Source: an uncultured Slackia sp.
GTDB lineage: Bacteria; Actinomycetota; Coriobacteriia; Coriobacteriales; Eggerthellaceae
Direction of reading: 5' to 3'
Length of the DNA: 64,000 nt
Assembly: GCF_934630525.1 (NCBI RefSeq)
Contig: NZ_CAKTVX010000002.1
Coordinates: forward strand, 1 to 64,000
Shown here: in pieces, positions 25,123 to 33,427 of the stretch
How positions within the stretch are numbered: the first letter of the stretch is position 1
Layout: each line of letters begins with the position of its first letter
Notes under the pieces: generated by a model
What the model was told of the DNA's origin: nothing
What the model saw: only the letters and a program-made list of their open reading frames with translations
Databases searched by the model: none
Position numbers and translations under genes: made by a program

Positions 25123-25556
25123 ACACAGGCCTCCTTGACTAATCGCCTGCAACAGCAGCTCGATTTTCAAACAGTTGGTTTCATGGTACCGCGAGAAAAG
25201 GAATCCCGCCCTTATCGAATACCAAACGGCATTTTTCATCGACGAAAAGGCGAGACGGCACACGGAACATATGGCCTTATCTGTTCGAGAGGAACGCGGA
25301 AGCCGCCATTCGGCGCATTGATGTTACAGACCATTCTTTTCGTATCATGCCTAACGGCAGCGTAAAGTTACTGATATGCTTACGCATTATCAATTTCAAT
25401 TTACCTTGTAAAGCTCCGCCGTTCACACATTGTTCTTTTCTACAGTGGAGCAATTCAAGGCAAAAGGGCTTTTCCTGAACGAACCGCACGGAATCGCCCG
25501 ATTCAGGTACGCTGTCCTCATGAAAGAAAATGGCAAACATGCATGAGGGAGAAGAC
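25123..25556. other. intergenic region between fbp and rsmJ
   Basis: About 430 bases upstream of both divergent genes. The middle (about 25330-25420) is AT-rich (TATGCTTACGCATTATCAATTTCAATTTACC) and likely holds promoters. No gene, strong hairpin or repeat was seen. Confidence 0.5.
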
Positions 25557-26234
25557 ATGGCACCGAAATCGGTCGAGCTACGCGAAACAGATGCAGGACT
25601 AACCCTCGTAGGCGACAACATGGAACTGCGCTGCGATTTCGAAGAGATGCTTCCTCGTATAAAACCTGGACGGCTTCAGCAAGAGCTGCTTGTAAAGGCA
25701 GCCAAAATCAAGGGCGCGCAATCCCCTACCGCCATCGATTGCACAGCTGGCCTTGGCCAAGACTCCTTCTTGCTCGCCGCAGCTGGCTTTACGGTACGCA
25801 TGTTTGAACGCGACGAAACTATCGCGGCGCTTCTGGAAGATGGCCTTATGAGGGCCGGTAATAACCCGATGATTTCTAGCGTGGCGAAAAGAATGTCCCT
25901 CGATCACAGCGACAGCCTTCAGTACCTCGAATCGCTTGCTCAGTCGAGCGAGCAGGCGCCTGATGTGATTTATCTTGATCCGATGTTTCCCGCACGCCAG
26001 AAGAGCGCTGCGGTAAAGAAGAAATTCCAACTTCTACATGTGCTCGAAAAGCCATGCGATGAAGCTGAGGAGGACGCACTCATCCGAGCCGCGTTCACGG
26101 CTGGTTCGCGCAAAGTCGTTATTAAGCGTCCCGTGAAGGGGGGCCACCTTGCCGGCATAAAGCCAAGTTATTCGATTACGGGCAAAGCCGTGCGTTACGA
26201 CGTGCTCGTTCCGCCAAGCACGAAGCTGCAATAA
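25557..26234 (+). CDS. rsmJ: 16S rRNA (guanine-N2)-methyltransferase RsmJ
   Basis: 225 residues. The SAM-binding loop AIDCTAGLGQDSFLLAAAG and the catalytic YLDPMFP motif are characteristic of RsmJ (YhiQ), which methylates G1516 of 16S rRNA. The ATG at 25557 has GAGGGAG upstream; another ATG nine codons earlier is weaker. Followed by a hairpin shared with the convergent small gene. Confidence 0.88.
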   Translation: MAPKSVELRETDAGLTLVGDNMELRCDFEEMLPRIKPGRLQQELLVKAAKIKGAQSPTAIDCTAGLGQDSFLLAAAGFTVRMFERDETIAALLEDGLMRAGNNPMISSVAKRMSLDHSDSLQYLESLAQSSEQAPDVIYLDPMFPARQKSAAVKKKFQLLHVLEKPCDEAEEDALIRAAFTAGSRKVVIKRPVKGGHLAGIKPSYSITGKAVRYDVLVPPSTKLQ

Positions 26235-26268
26235 AAAAGCGATGCGCTCCATGCCGCGCATCGCTTTT
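26235..26268. terminator. bidirectional terminator between rsmJ and the small zinc-ribbon gene
   Basis: AAAAGCGATGCGC (26235-26247) and GCGCATCGCTTTT (26256-26268) form a perfect 13-bp stem around CTCCATGC, with A and T tracts on its sides, so it can work in both directions. Confidence 0.9.
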
Positions 26269-26302
26269 CAACCGATAGAGAGTAGACACAACTGAGACCG
26301 CG

Positions 26303-26605
26303 TTATTCATCCCAGGGGTGCGACGTCAGATGCCAACCATCACAGTAGGGGCACTGATAGACAGACAACCCGCGCTTGCCGTTATGTTCACACCATGCGA
26401 GATTTTCTTCAGCTTCTGCGCGCGAAGCATAGCGGTTCTTCGACTCACAAGCCTTGCGGCGACGCGCCGCCTCGTGATCGGCACTGGCCTTTTCCCGATG
26501 TGCCTCTTCCCGCGCGAAAATATCATCCATGCCCGAAAAATCATCCAATCCAGCAGCAAACTCCGCTTTCTGTTTCGACCATGATGAACGTTTTTTGCTG
26601 CCCAT
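26303..26605 (-). CDS. small zinc-ribbon-like hypothetical protein
   Basis: 100 residues. The N-terminus is basic and charged (MGSKKRSSWSKQKAEF); the C-terminus has ASRAEAEENLAWCEHNGKRG then YQCPYCDGWHLTS, a C..H plus CPYCxxWH pattern as in small nucleic-acid-associated zinc proteins common in Actinobacteria. Function unknown. Its stop is close to the bidirectional terminator, and it is convergent with rsmJ. Confidence 0.7.
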   Translation of the reverse strand: MGSKKRSSWSKQKAEFAAGLDDFSGMDDIFAREEAHREKASADHEAARRRKACESKNRYASRAEAEENLAWCEHNGKRGLSVYQCPYCDGWHLTSHPWDE

Positions 26606-26766
26606 GACGCCCTCCTCGAATGCGACCGATGATTCCGTCTATCCCATTTTCCCGCAAAGCGCGATACGTTCTATATTTCCGACGCAATACCACGCACAGC
26701 GCTTCTCGCGATTCAACCTACCACTATAATAGCTAACCGCTCCGAAACAGCGACAGAAAGACCACC

Positions 26767-27612
26767 GTGCAAAGCATTGTCCCAAACCACAATAACCAGA
26801 AAAAGATCGCCCTCATCAACGACATCACCGGCTTCGGCAGGTGTTCCGTCGCTGTGCAATTGCCCATTATTTCGCAGCTGGGCGTGCAATGCTGCGTGCT
26901 GCCAACATCGATCCTGAGCAATCACACGGGCTTTCCGAGCTACAGTTTCCAAGATTTCACACCCCATATGCAAGAGCATATTGACGAGTGGCGCAAACTC
27001 AATCTGCGATTCCGCGGCATATGCACGGGATTTCTCGGTTCGGCCGAGCAAATTTCGATCGTGCGCGACTTCATTGATGAATTTGGCGGTGACGACTGCG
27101 TAACGCTCGTCGACCCCGTTATGGGCGATGAGGGAAAGGCATACGGCACCTACACATCCGAAATGTGCGAGCGCATGGCGGAACTCGTTGCCCATGCCGA
27201 CATCATCACGCCCAACATCACCGAGGCGTGCATCCTCGCCAACGTCGATTACGACCCGCACATGAGCTTCGACGATGCGTTCTCGCTCGCCCAAAAGCTG
27301 TGCGATATGGGCCCATCCAAAGTCGTTGTGACAGGAGTCGAACACGGATCAAGCATGTCGAACGCATGCCTTGAACGAGGGCGGGAGCCCTTTACCGTCA
27401 CGGGTGAGAAACTCGGCGAGCAGCGTTCGGGAACGGGCGATATTTTCTCGGCAATCATCGCGGCCGACGCCGTAAATGGGATTCCGTTCAAGGAGTCAAT
27501 CGAAAAAGCAACGAAGTTTGCCCATGACTGCGTGCAAGCGAGCATCGATTTGGGCATTCCGCGCACTGATGGCCTCGCATTCGAGGAGAAGCTGCACACA
27601 CTCGCCCGCTAG
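26767..27612 (+). CDS. pyridoxamine/pyridoxal kinase-like PfkB-fold kinase
   Basis: 281 residues. The ribokinase-like fold shows INDITGFGRCSVAVQLPI at the N-terminus and the anion-hole motif GTGDIFSAII near the C-terminus; HADIITPNITEA is also typical of PdxK/PdxY. It phosphorylates B6 vitamers to make PLP, used for example by the aminotransferase at 37703-39316. The start is a GTG with a weak ribosome site (AGAAAGACCACC), so it may be longer or shorter by a few residues. Pyridoxine specificity cannot be set by reading. Confidence 0.85.
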   Translation: MQSIVPNHNNQKKIALINDITGFGRCSVAVQLPIISQLGVQCCVLPTSILSNHTGFPSYSFQDFTPHMQEHIDEWRKLNLRFRGICTGFLGSAEQISIVRDFIDEFGGDDCVTLVDPVMGDEGKAYGTYTSEMCERMAELVAHADIITPNITEACILANVDYDPHMSFDDAFSLAQKLCDMGPSKVVVTGVEHGSSMSNACLERGREPFTVTGEKLGEQRSGTGDIFSAIIAADAVNGIPFKESIEKATKFAHDCVQASIDLGIPRTDGLAFEEKLHTLAR

Positions 27613-27644
27613 CACCACACCATCACGACAAGGAAAGAGTAAGG

Positions 27645-27782
27645 TTGTTCGCGTCGGGGCGGCCCGACGGAGATGTTCGGTTTCTCAATTTCCTCAAAAA
27701 CCGAAAACTGCGGCGGCGCATAGCGAGCAAAGCAAGTAGTTGCGCCGCGGGCATCTCTGCCAGGCGGCCCCGACGCGAACAA
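27645..27782 (+). ncRNA. predicted three-way-junction structured RNA/inverted-repeat element
   Basis: TTGTTCGCGTCGGGGC (27645-27660) pairs perfectly with GCCCCGACGCGAACAA (27767-27782). Inside it, GAGATG (27670-27675) pairs with CATCTC (27752-27757), enclosing two hairpins: TTCGGTTT/AAACCGAA (27676-27683/27698-27705) and GCGGCGCA/TGCGCCGC (27713-27720/27741-27748). It ends 24 bases before the radical SAM start codon, as a riboswitch or a mobile repeat might. A similarly organised element lies at 39545-39698. No known family was recognised. Confidence 0.55.
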
Positions 27783-27805
27783 ACGCAAGGTCGAAAGAAG
27801 CTATC

Positions 27806-28435
27806 ATGCAAAAAGCCGAAACCATCGTCTATCCCGTCCACAATGGGCTCTACGTCAACCTCACGAATCGTTGCAGCTGCGCGTGCGCGTTCTGCATTCG
27901 CCAAACCGCAACGGGCGTCGGCAAAAACGGCGAAGGAGCCAATAACGTGCTCTGGCTCGAACATGAGCCGTCTTTCGAGGAAGTCATGGCAGCCTTCGAC
28001 AAGCAAGACATGGGCGCTTACGAAGAAGTCGTTTTCTGCGGGTTCGGCGAGCCCACATGCGCATTCGAAACGCTCAAACAGGTCGCAGCCGAGGTGAAAC
28101 GCCGCTACGATGTACCGATTCGAGTAAACACCAACGGCCAGGGCAGCCTCATCAACGGGCGAGATATCGCGCCCGAGTTCGAGGGCATCGTTGACACGGT
28201 CTCCATTTCGCTCAATACGCCCAACGCCGACGAATATCACGAACTCGTTCGCAGCCAATTCGGCGACGCCGCATTCCAGGGCATGCTCGATTTCGCGCGC
28301 GAAGTTCGCAAATACGTGCCAAACGTGATCATGACGACCGTCGATACCACCATTTCGCACGAGGACGAGGCGAAATGCCAGGCCATCTGCGACGACCTCG
28401 GCGTGCGCTATCGCATTCGCGCCTGGGTCGACTAG
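27806..28435 (+). CDS. radical SAM protein, TatD-associated type
   Basis: 209 residues. YVNLTNRCSCACAFCIRQ has the CxxxCxxC motif near residues 22-29, and GFGEPT replaces the usual GGEP SAM loop. The short TIM-barrel without extra clusters matches the family often linked to TatD nuclease genes, but no tatD gene is adjacent here. The reaction is unknown. Its leader carries the structured element at 27645-27782, and the gene sits downstream of the pyridoxal-kinase-like gene in the same direction and upstream of an MFS gene. Confidence 0.75.
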   Translation: MQKAETIVYPVHNGLYVNLTNRCSCACAFCIRQTATGVGKNGEGANNVLWLEHEPSFEEVMAAFDKQDMGAYEEVVFCGFGEPTCAFETLKQVAAEVKRRYDVPIRVNTNGQGSLINGRDIAPEFEGIVDTVSISLNTPNADEYHELVRSQFGDAAFQGMLDFAREVRKYVPNVIMTTVDTTISHEDEAKCQAICDDLGVRYRIRAWVD

Positions 28436-28496
28436 TCCAAACAGCATCGCGCATTCCGACCTGTGCATCAAAGTCCCCAAAAATGAAAGCTCTCCC

Positions 28497-29654
28497 ATGG
28501 CCGCCGCTCGAAAAGAAGACAAACTCGTCAATTACCTCTGCATGACTGGGCATATTTGCTCAGACATCAACCAAGGCGCGCTTTCGGCAACGCTGCCGTT
28601 TTTGGTCATGTACGATGGCTATTCCTACACCGCGGTCGCCGGGCTCATATTCGCCGCGAATATCGCATCGGCAATTATTCAGCCCCTCTTTGGCACCATC
28701 GGCGATCACAAGGCATGTCCTTGGTTCATGGCACTCGGCGTATTCCTCGCCGGCCTTGGCATGTGCGGCATCGGCTTCTTAAACAACTATTGGGCGGTGC
28801 TTGCCTCGGCCATGGTTTCGGGCATTGGCGTCGCGATGTTCCACCCCGAAGGCGGGCGCCTGTCGAACCTCGCCGCGGGCGCCCGCAAAGCGAACGGCAT
28901 GTCGATTTTCGCCGTAGGCGGCAACATCGGCTTTTTCGTGGGCCCGCTTATGGCCGCCATTTTCCTTACCAGCTTCGGCATGCATGGAACGCTCGCGTTC
29001 CTCTTCCCCACGACCATCTGCGCAATCGTGCTGCTCGCGTTCAACAAACGCTTTCTTTCGCTGGGAATCGCCAAGAACTCAGCCGCGAGCGATTCCGACA
29101 AACCCGAACGTTGGGGGAATTTCACGCTCGCGATGGGCGTGCTTTCCTGCCGCTCGATCGTCGAATACGGCCTTATGGCGTTCATCCCGCTGTTCTTCGT
29201 GAACGTGCTCGGCCAAGGAGAAACGTTCGGTTCGCTCATGCTTTCGGTATTCGCGATTGCAGGCGCCGTTGCCACGGCGATTTCAGGCCGCGTCACCGAG
29301 CGCGCAGGCGTGTTCAAAATCGCCTATCTCTGCTTCAGAGTGCTCGCGATATGCCTCATCGCATTCGCATTCAATCGCTCGCTCGCACTGGCCGTGGTGC
29401 TTGTATGCCTGCTCACGTGCGCGGCGAACCTGTTCTACCCCTCGTTCGTGGCACTCGGCATGAGCTACGTGCCACGCCACCTGGGAACGGCATCAGGCAT
29501 TTCATACGGCGTGGTCATTTGCGTGGGAGGCATCGTCGAGCCGCTCTTGGGCATGGCCGGCGACGCCTACGGCCTACCGCTCGTGATGCTCATAATCGCG
29601 GGCGTCACCGCAGTCGGCCTTGGCATGGTCGCCGTTGTGAAACGACACAACTAA
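28497..29654 (+). CDS. MFS transporter, fosmidomycin-resistance (Fsr)-like
   Basis: 385 residues with 12 predicted helices. The N-terminal GHICSDINQGALSATLPFLV resembles the Fsr family, with GTIGDH in the first cytoplasmic loop and MFHPEGGRLSN, another Fsr feature. It probably exports small toxic compounds using protons. It follows the radical SAM gene by about 60 bases and may be co-transcribed. Confidence 0.8.
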   Translation: MAAARKEDKLVNYLCMTGHICSDINQGALSATLPFLVMYDGYSYTAVAGLIFAANIASAIIQPLFGTIGDHKACPWFMALGVFLAGLGMCGIGFLNNYWAVLASAMVSGIGVAMFHPEGGRLSNLAAGARKANGMSIFAVGGNIGFFVGPLMAAIFLTSFGMHGTLAFLFPTTICAIVLLAFNKRFLSLGIAKNSAASDSDKPERWGNFTLAMGVLSCRSIVEYGLMAFIPLFFVNVLGQGETFGSLMLSVFAIAGAVATAISGRVTERAGVFKIAYLCFRVLAICLIAFAFNRSLALAVVLVCLLTCAANLFYPSFVALGMSYVPRHLGTASGISYGVVICVGGIVEPLLGMAGDAYGLPLVMLIIAGVTAVGLGMVAVVKRHN

Positions 29655-29784
29655 GAAGCGCGGACAAAAACGCCGACCGCAAAAAGAAGGGACGCCGCAT
29701 AACCAGCGCCCCTTTGCGTATCCCAAGGCCCGTGGAAACCCGCAAGCGTCTTTGCTCCGTTGTTTGCACACGAGGCTGTTGGCG

Positions 29785-31272
29785 TTATTGCTCAACAGCA
29801 GGCTGCGCAGGTGCGCACGCCTTCATTTCATGCGGCTCGATTTCCGGCACGACGTCGGTCTTTTCCGCACGCTTCTTCAGCATGAAGGCGACAGCCAAAC
29901 CGCACACGGCAAGCACGAGGGTGAAAGCGAAGCCCCAGTGGCAGCCGTTCGCGAATGCGTCCGCCGCAGAGGCGCCATGTGCCGCGTAGTAGCTCGCCTG
30001 GCCCAAACCGAGCATGCTCGTGGCAACTGCAGTTGCGATGGCGCCAAGCACCTGCTGCAACGTGTTCAAAGCCGTGGAACCGTCGGCCGAAAGACGCGGC
30101 GGAAGCGAGTTGAGCGCGCTCGTTTGGCACGGGGACATAGCCAAAGGCACGCCGACCATAAGCACGATATGCGCCGCAATCACATACGCGACGGAGCACG
30201 TTACCGGCGCAACCAGCAGCATGAGGGCGCCCACGATAGACAACGCGAAGCCCACGCGAGCAGGAATGCGCGCACCCACGCGATCATACAATCGACCCGC
30301 AGCCATCGAAACGACCGCGTTCACGATGCCGCCGGGAAGCATGATGATGCCCGTCATGGCAACGGGAATACCCATCGCATTCTGAATGAACTGCGGCAAC
30401 AAAAACATGGCCGAAAGCGTGATGCCGAAATTGAGCATCACGCCGGCGGCGCCCACGCGAAAGCCGCGAAGCGAAAACACACAAACATCGACAACGGGCA
30501 CCTCGATGGAAAGCTGGCGGCGCGCATACAGCGCAAGCGCCACGATGCCGCACGCCAAAGGAACAATGACTTGCGCCGAAGCCCAGCCACACAGGCTCGC
30601 CATGCCCGCACCCAGCACGAGTCCGCCAAAACCGATGCATGAAAGTACGCACGAGAGGCCGTCAACTGCGGGACGCGTGAGCTCGTAGGGGTTCACGAGC
30701 GTTTTTGCCGCAAAAACCATGGCGATCGCAAGCACAAAAGCGAACGAGAAGAAAATAGCGCGCCACGAGAACACTCCCAGCATAATGCCCGAAAGCGTAG
30801 GACCTACCGCCGGCGCGAACATGATGATAAGCGCGGCAATGCCCATAGCGGCGCCGATTTTGCAGGGCGGAAACACCTCGAGCACAACGGCGAACATGAC
30901 AGGCAAAATAAGGCCCGTGCCAATGCCTTGGATAAGGCGGCCAACAAGCAGCACGTCAAACGTCGACGCAAAACCGCTAATAAGCGAGCCCACGAAAAAC
31001 GCGCCGAGAGCGCCGAGCGTAATTTTGCGAACCGAGAACCACTTCATAAGAATACCGGCGAAAGGCATGACCAAACCGATGACGAGCATATAGCCCACAA
31101 CGAGCCACTGCGTGATGGCCGTATCAACCCCAAAAGCGGCGCCGAGCTGCGGAATTGCGATATTCAGGGACGTTTCGCTGAACATGCCAGTGAACGCACC
31201 CAAAAACAAGCCCATCATCGTGAGATACGGATGCGCAACCTTCACGCGCGCTTCGTTAAAACCATGAGACAT
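29785..31272 (-). CDS. MFS multidrug transporter, DHA2 (14-TM) type
   Basis: 495 residues with about 14 hydrophobic helices. GRLIQGIGTGLILPVMFAVV is the antiporter motif C-like region of DHA2 exporters (EmrB/QacA). The ATG chosen (MSHGFNEARV) lies 14 bases from AAAGGA; a longer in-frame start at 31338 is possible. Probably exports drugs or dyes. A terminator-like hairpin stands in its leader at 31374-31418, about 100 bases upstream. It is convergent with the Fsr-like MFS gene. Confidence 0.85.
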   Translation of the reverse strand: MSHGFNEARVKVAHPYLTMMGLFLGAFTGMFSETSLNIAIPQLGAAFGVDTAITQWLVVGYMLVIGLVMPFAGILMKWFSVRKITLGALGAFFVGSLISGFASTFDVLLVGRLIQGIGTGLILPVMFAVVLEVFPPCKIGAAMGIAALIIMFAPAVGPTLSGIMLGVFSWRAIFFSFAFVLAIAMVFAAKTLVNPYELTRPAVDGLSCVLSCIGFGGLVLGAGMASLCGWASAQVIVPLACGIVALALYARRQLSIEVPVVDVCVFSLRGFRVGAAGVMLNFGITLSAMFLLPQFIQNAMGIPVAMTGIIMLPGGIVNAVVSMAAGRLYDRVGARIPARVGFALSIVGALMLLVAPVTCSVAYVIAAHIVLMVGVPLAMSPCQTSALNSLPPRLSADGSTALNTLQQVLGAIATAVATSMLGLGQASYYAAHGASAADAFANGCHWGFAFTLVLAVCGLAVAFMLKKRAEKTDVVPEIEPHEMKACAPAQPAVEQ

Positions 31273-31794
31273 AAATTCGCGACCAATTCCTTTCTGTAGA
31301 AACCAACATGCGTGGCAACCAAGCAATGGCGACGGCATCGCAAAATTCGCCGCCTACCTTTTCGAGGCAACAAAAAAGCCCCGCAAGGAAGCTAAGCTTT
31401 CATCCTTGCGGGGCTTTTGAACCCGTGACTACCACTAATTGATTCTTTTATAGCAGAAAAGCGCGCTGCTTCGTAAGCGTTGAAATTGTGAATTTAACCC
31501 CTTGGCACGAGGATGAAATATACGGGGTCAAGGAAATCCATTTGCTCACCTGGGAAAACAATGCTTCCCACCCCGAGAGAGCACAGAATGCGCACGGTGA
31601 AATGAGCATCGGCCACTTTCCAATGCAGCAGAGGTGGCCCGAACTCGAAAGGAAGCCCCACTCAAAACATCACGAATACCCAACGCGATTCAACGGTCGA
31701 GCAACGGGCGCCGAACAATGCCCCAACCGCCCTTGCTCACCCCAATATGTCGTCGCATGATGAATGGGTCAAAAGCAAACGGAAGGAGATTCAC
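31273..31794. other. gene-free divergent region between MFS and bile salt hydrolase genes
   Basis: Apart from the hairpin at 31374-31418 I see no gene. Frames on the plus strand between 31487 and 31760 lack a ribosome site and family likeness. AT-rich DNA near 31440-31500 may contain promoters. Confidence 0.5.
31374..31418 (-). terminator. terminator/attenuator hairpin in the leader of the DHA2 MFS gene
   Basis: On the minus strand AAAAGCCCCGCAAGGA pairs with TCCTTGCGGGGCTTTT, a 16-bp perfect stem, followed by TTG. The loop is ATGAAAGCTTAGCT-like and even contains a tiny ATG-AAA-GCT-TAG frame. With no gene just upstream on this strand, it may act as an attenuator for the pump. Confidence 0.7.
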
Positions 31795-32763
31795 ATGTGC
31801 ACAGCAGTTCGTTTTTCAAACGAGGAAGGCTCCCCTTTTCTAGGTCGTAATCTTGACTGGAGCTGCGGTTATGGCGAAAAAGTCCGCATTATGCCAAAGG
31901 GCTTCATGGTGCCTTGGGCATTTAAAGAATCGACCCCGGCGCGCCATGCCGTCATCGGAATGTGCGTCGAATTCCAGAACTACCCCCTGTTCTTCGACTG
32001 CGGCAACGACGCAGGACTTGCCGTGGCCGGCCTGAACCACCCGGGGTGCGCCGAATACGCCCCGAATCCCACCGAGGGCAAAACGAACATCGCGGCATAC
32101 GAATTCCCCACCTGGGTAGCAGCCAATTTCGAAACCGTCGATGAAGTTGAAGCCGCGCTCGCAGATTCGATCATCATCGAAAAGCCCTTTAACGAGCACT
32201 TCCCCGTTTCGTATCTTCATTGGATCATTGGCGACGCCACACGCTCAATCGTTGTAGAGTCGCGCGCCGACGGCCTGCATGTGTTCGATAACCCCGTCGA
32301 TGTGTTGGCGAATCACCCGAACTTCGAATGGCACCTCACCAACCTTCGCACCTACATCACCGCAACGCCCGACATGCCCGCGCCCGCTACATGGGGCCGC
32401 GCCGAGCTTGCGCCCTTCGGTGCGGGCGCGGGAATGAGAGGCATTCCCGGCGACGTGTACTCGCCCTCGCGCTTCGTGAAGGTCGCTTACCTCAACGCCA
32501 ACTATCCCGCGAAATCGGGCGAACACGACAACGTGGTACGAATGTTTCACACGCTGAGCAACGTTTCGATGGTCGAAGGCGCATCGGCGATGTCGAACGG
32601 CGAATTCGAGAAAACCGTCTATACGAGCTGCTTCTCTGGCGCGACAGGTCGCTACTATTTCAATACCTACGACGACTTCACCATTCGCTACGCCAGCCTT
32701 GAAGATGCCGAGCGCGCCGACGCCAGCGCGCTTATCGAATGCGAGATGAAGGAATTCGCTTAA
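31795..32763 (+). CDS. choloylglycine hydrolase family (bile salt hydrolase/penicillin V acylase)
   Basis: 322 residues, start after AAGGAG. The Ntn-hydrolase residues are in their standard places: Cys2 nucleophile, Arg18 and Asp21 in GRNLDW, Asn81 in AGLNHPG, Asn173 in LANHPNFEW and Arg226 in YSPSRFVK. These are the bile salt hydrolase catalytic set. Cys2 becomes N-terminal when Met1 is removed; there is no signal peptide, so the enzyme is cytoplasmic. It deconjugates glycine or taurine bile salts, or cleaves penicillin V or acyl-homoserine lactones; sequence alone does not separate these. A gut habitat makes bile salts the likely substrate. Confidence 0.9.
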   Translation: MCTAVRFSNEEGSPFLGRNLDWSCGYGEKVRIMPKGFMVPWAFKESTPARHAVIGMCVEFQNYPLFFDCGNDAGLAVAGLNHPGCAEYAPNPTEGKTNIAAYEFPTWVAANFETVDEVEAALADSIIIEKPFNEHFPVSYLHWIIGDATRSIVVESRADGLHVFDNPVDVLANHPNFEWHLTNLRTYITATPDMPAPATWGRAELAPFGAGAGMRGIPGDVYSPSRFVKVAYLNANYPAKSGEHDNVVRMFHTLSNVSMVEGASAMSNGEFEKTVYTSCFSGATGRYYFNTYDDFTIRYASLEDAERADASALIECEMKEFA

Positions 32764-32871
32764 ACAAGCGCCTTCGATAAGCACGTTCACAACCAGCACG
32801 GAAACCGCGCTCACGAATCGCATCGCAACCTGGTAGAATGCAAGGGTTGAAACCAATCCGAAAGGCACATC

Positions 32872-33297
32872 ATGATTAAAGAGCTCGTTTTTGACGATGC
32901 CATTCTGAGCACGCCCTGCGAAGCGGCCACCGCCGAAGACGCCTCCGTGGCGCAAGACCTCATCGACACGCTCGCATCTATCGAAGGCGCAGCATGTCTG
33001 GCCGCAAACCAGATCGGCGTGACTAAAGCGCTGTGCGTTTACCTGGACGAATCCGACAAGCCCCACGTGATTTACAATCCCAAAATCATGTTGGGCCTTG
33101 CCGCGTTCAAAACCGAAGAAGGCTGCCTCACGCGCCCCGAAGACCAGCTGAGCAAGGTCACCCGCTACGACCACATGAAGCTCGCTTTTGACGAGCTCGT
33201 CGATGGCGAACTCAAGCATCGCAAGCGCGACTTCGCCGGCTGGGAAGCGCAAATGATCCAGCACATGGTCGACCACTGCAAGGGCAAGCTCGTTTAA
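32872..33297 (+). CDS. peptide deformylase-like protein lacking the catalytic Glu
   Basis: 141 residues with the three deformylase motifs in order: GAACLAANQIG for GxGxAAxQ, EEGCLTR for EGCLS, and QHMVDHCKG for QHExDHLxG. The metal ligands (Cys, His, His) remain, but the Glu of HExDH is Met, so classical deformylase activity should be lost or strongly reduced. Motif 1 is also divergent. It might be a pseudo-enzyme or act on another formyl substrate. It lies about 100 bases downstream of the bile salt hydrolase gene and ends near a bidirectional terminator. Confidence 0.85.
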   Translation: MIKELVFDDAILSTPCEAATAEDASVAQDLIDTLASIEGAACLAANQIGVTKALCVYLDESDKPHVIYNPKIMLGLAAFKTEEGCLTRPEDQLSKVTRYDHMKLAFDELVDGELKHRKRDFAGWEAQMIQHMVDHCKGKLV

Positions 33298-33379
33298 GCG
33301 ATTCCGCAGCAAGCTCTTGAAGCGCGCCGGCTTTCCCCGCATGAACGAGCGGGAATCCAAACGCGCTGCTTTAAAACGA

Positions 33380-33405
33380 AAAGGCCTGTCGAACGACAGG
33401 CCTTT
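33380..33405. terminator. bidirectional terminator between the deformylase-like and UspA genes
   Basis: AAAGGCCTGTC (33380-33390) pairs with GACAGGCCTTT (33395-33405) around GAAC, with A-rich and T-rich flanks, serving the two convergent genes. Confidence 0.9.
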
Positions 33406-33427
33406 TTCTGTGAGAAATCCCGTTTCG

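Noticed and set aside
31487..31760. Possible small gene upstream of the bile salt hydrolase
   Set aside because: No ribosome site, no recognisable fold, and an AT-rich promoter-like location.
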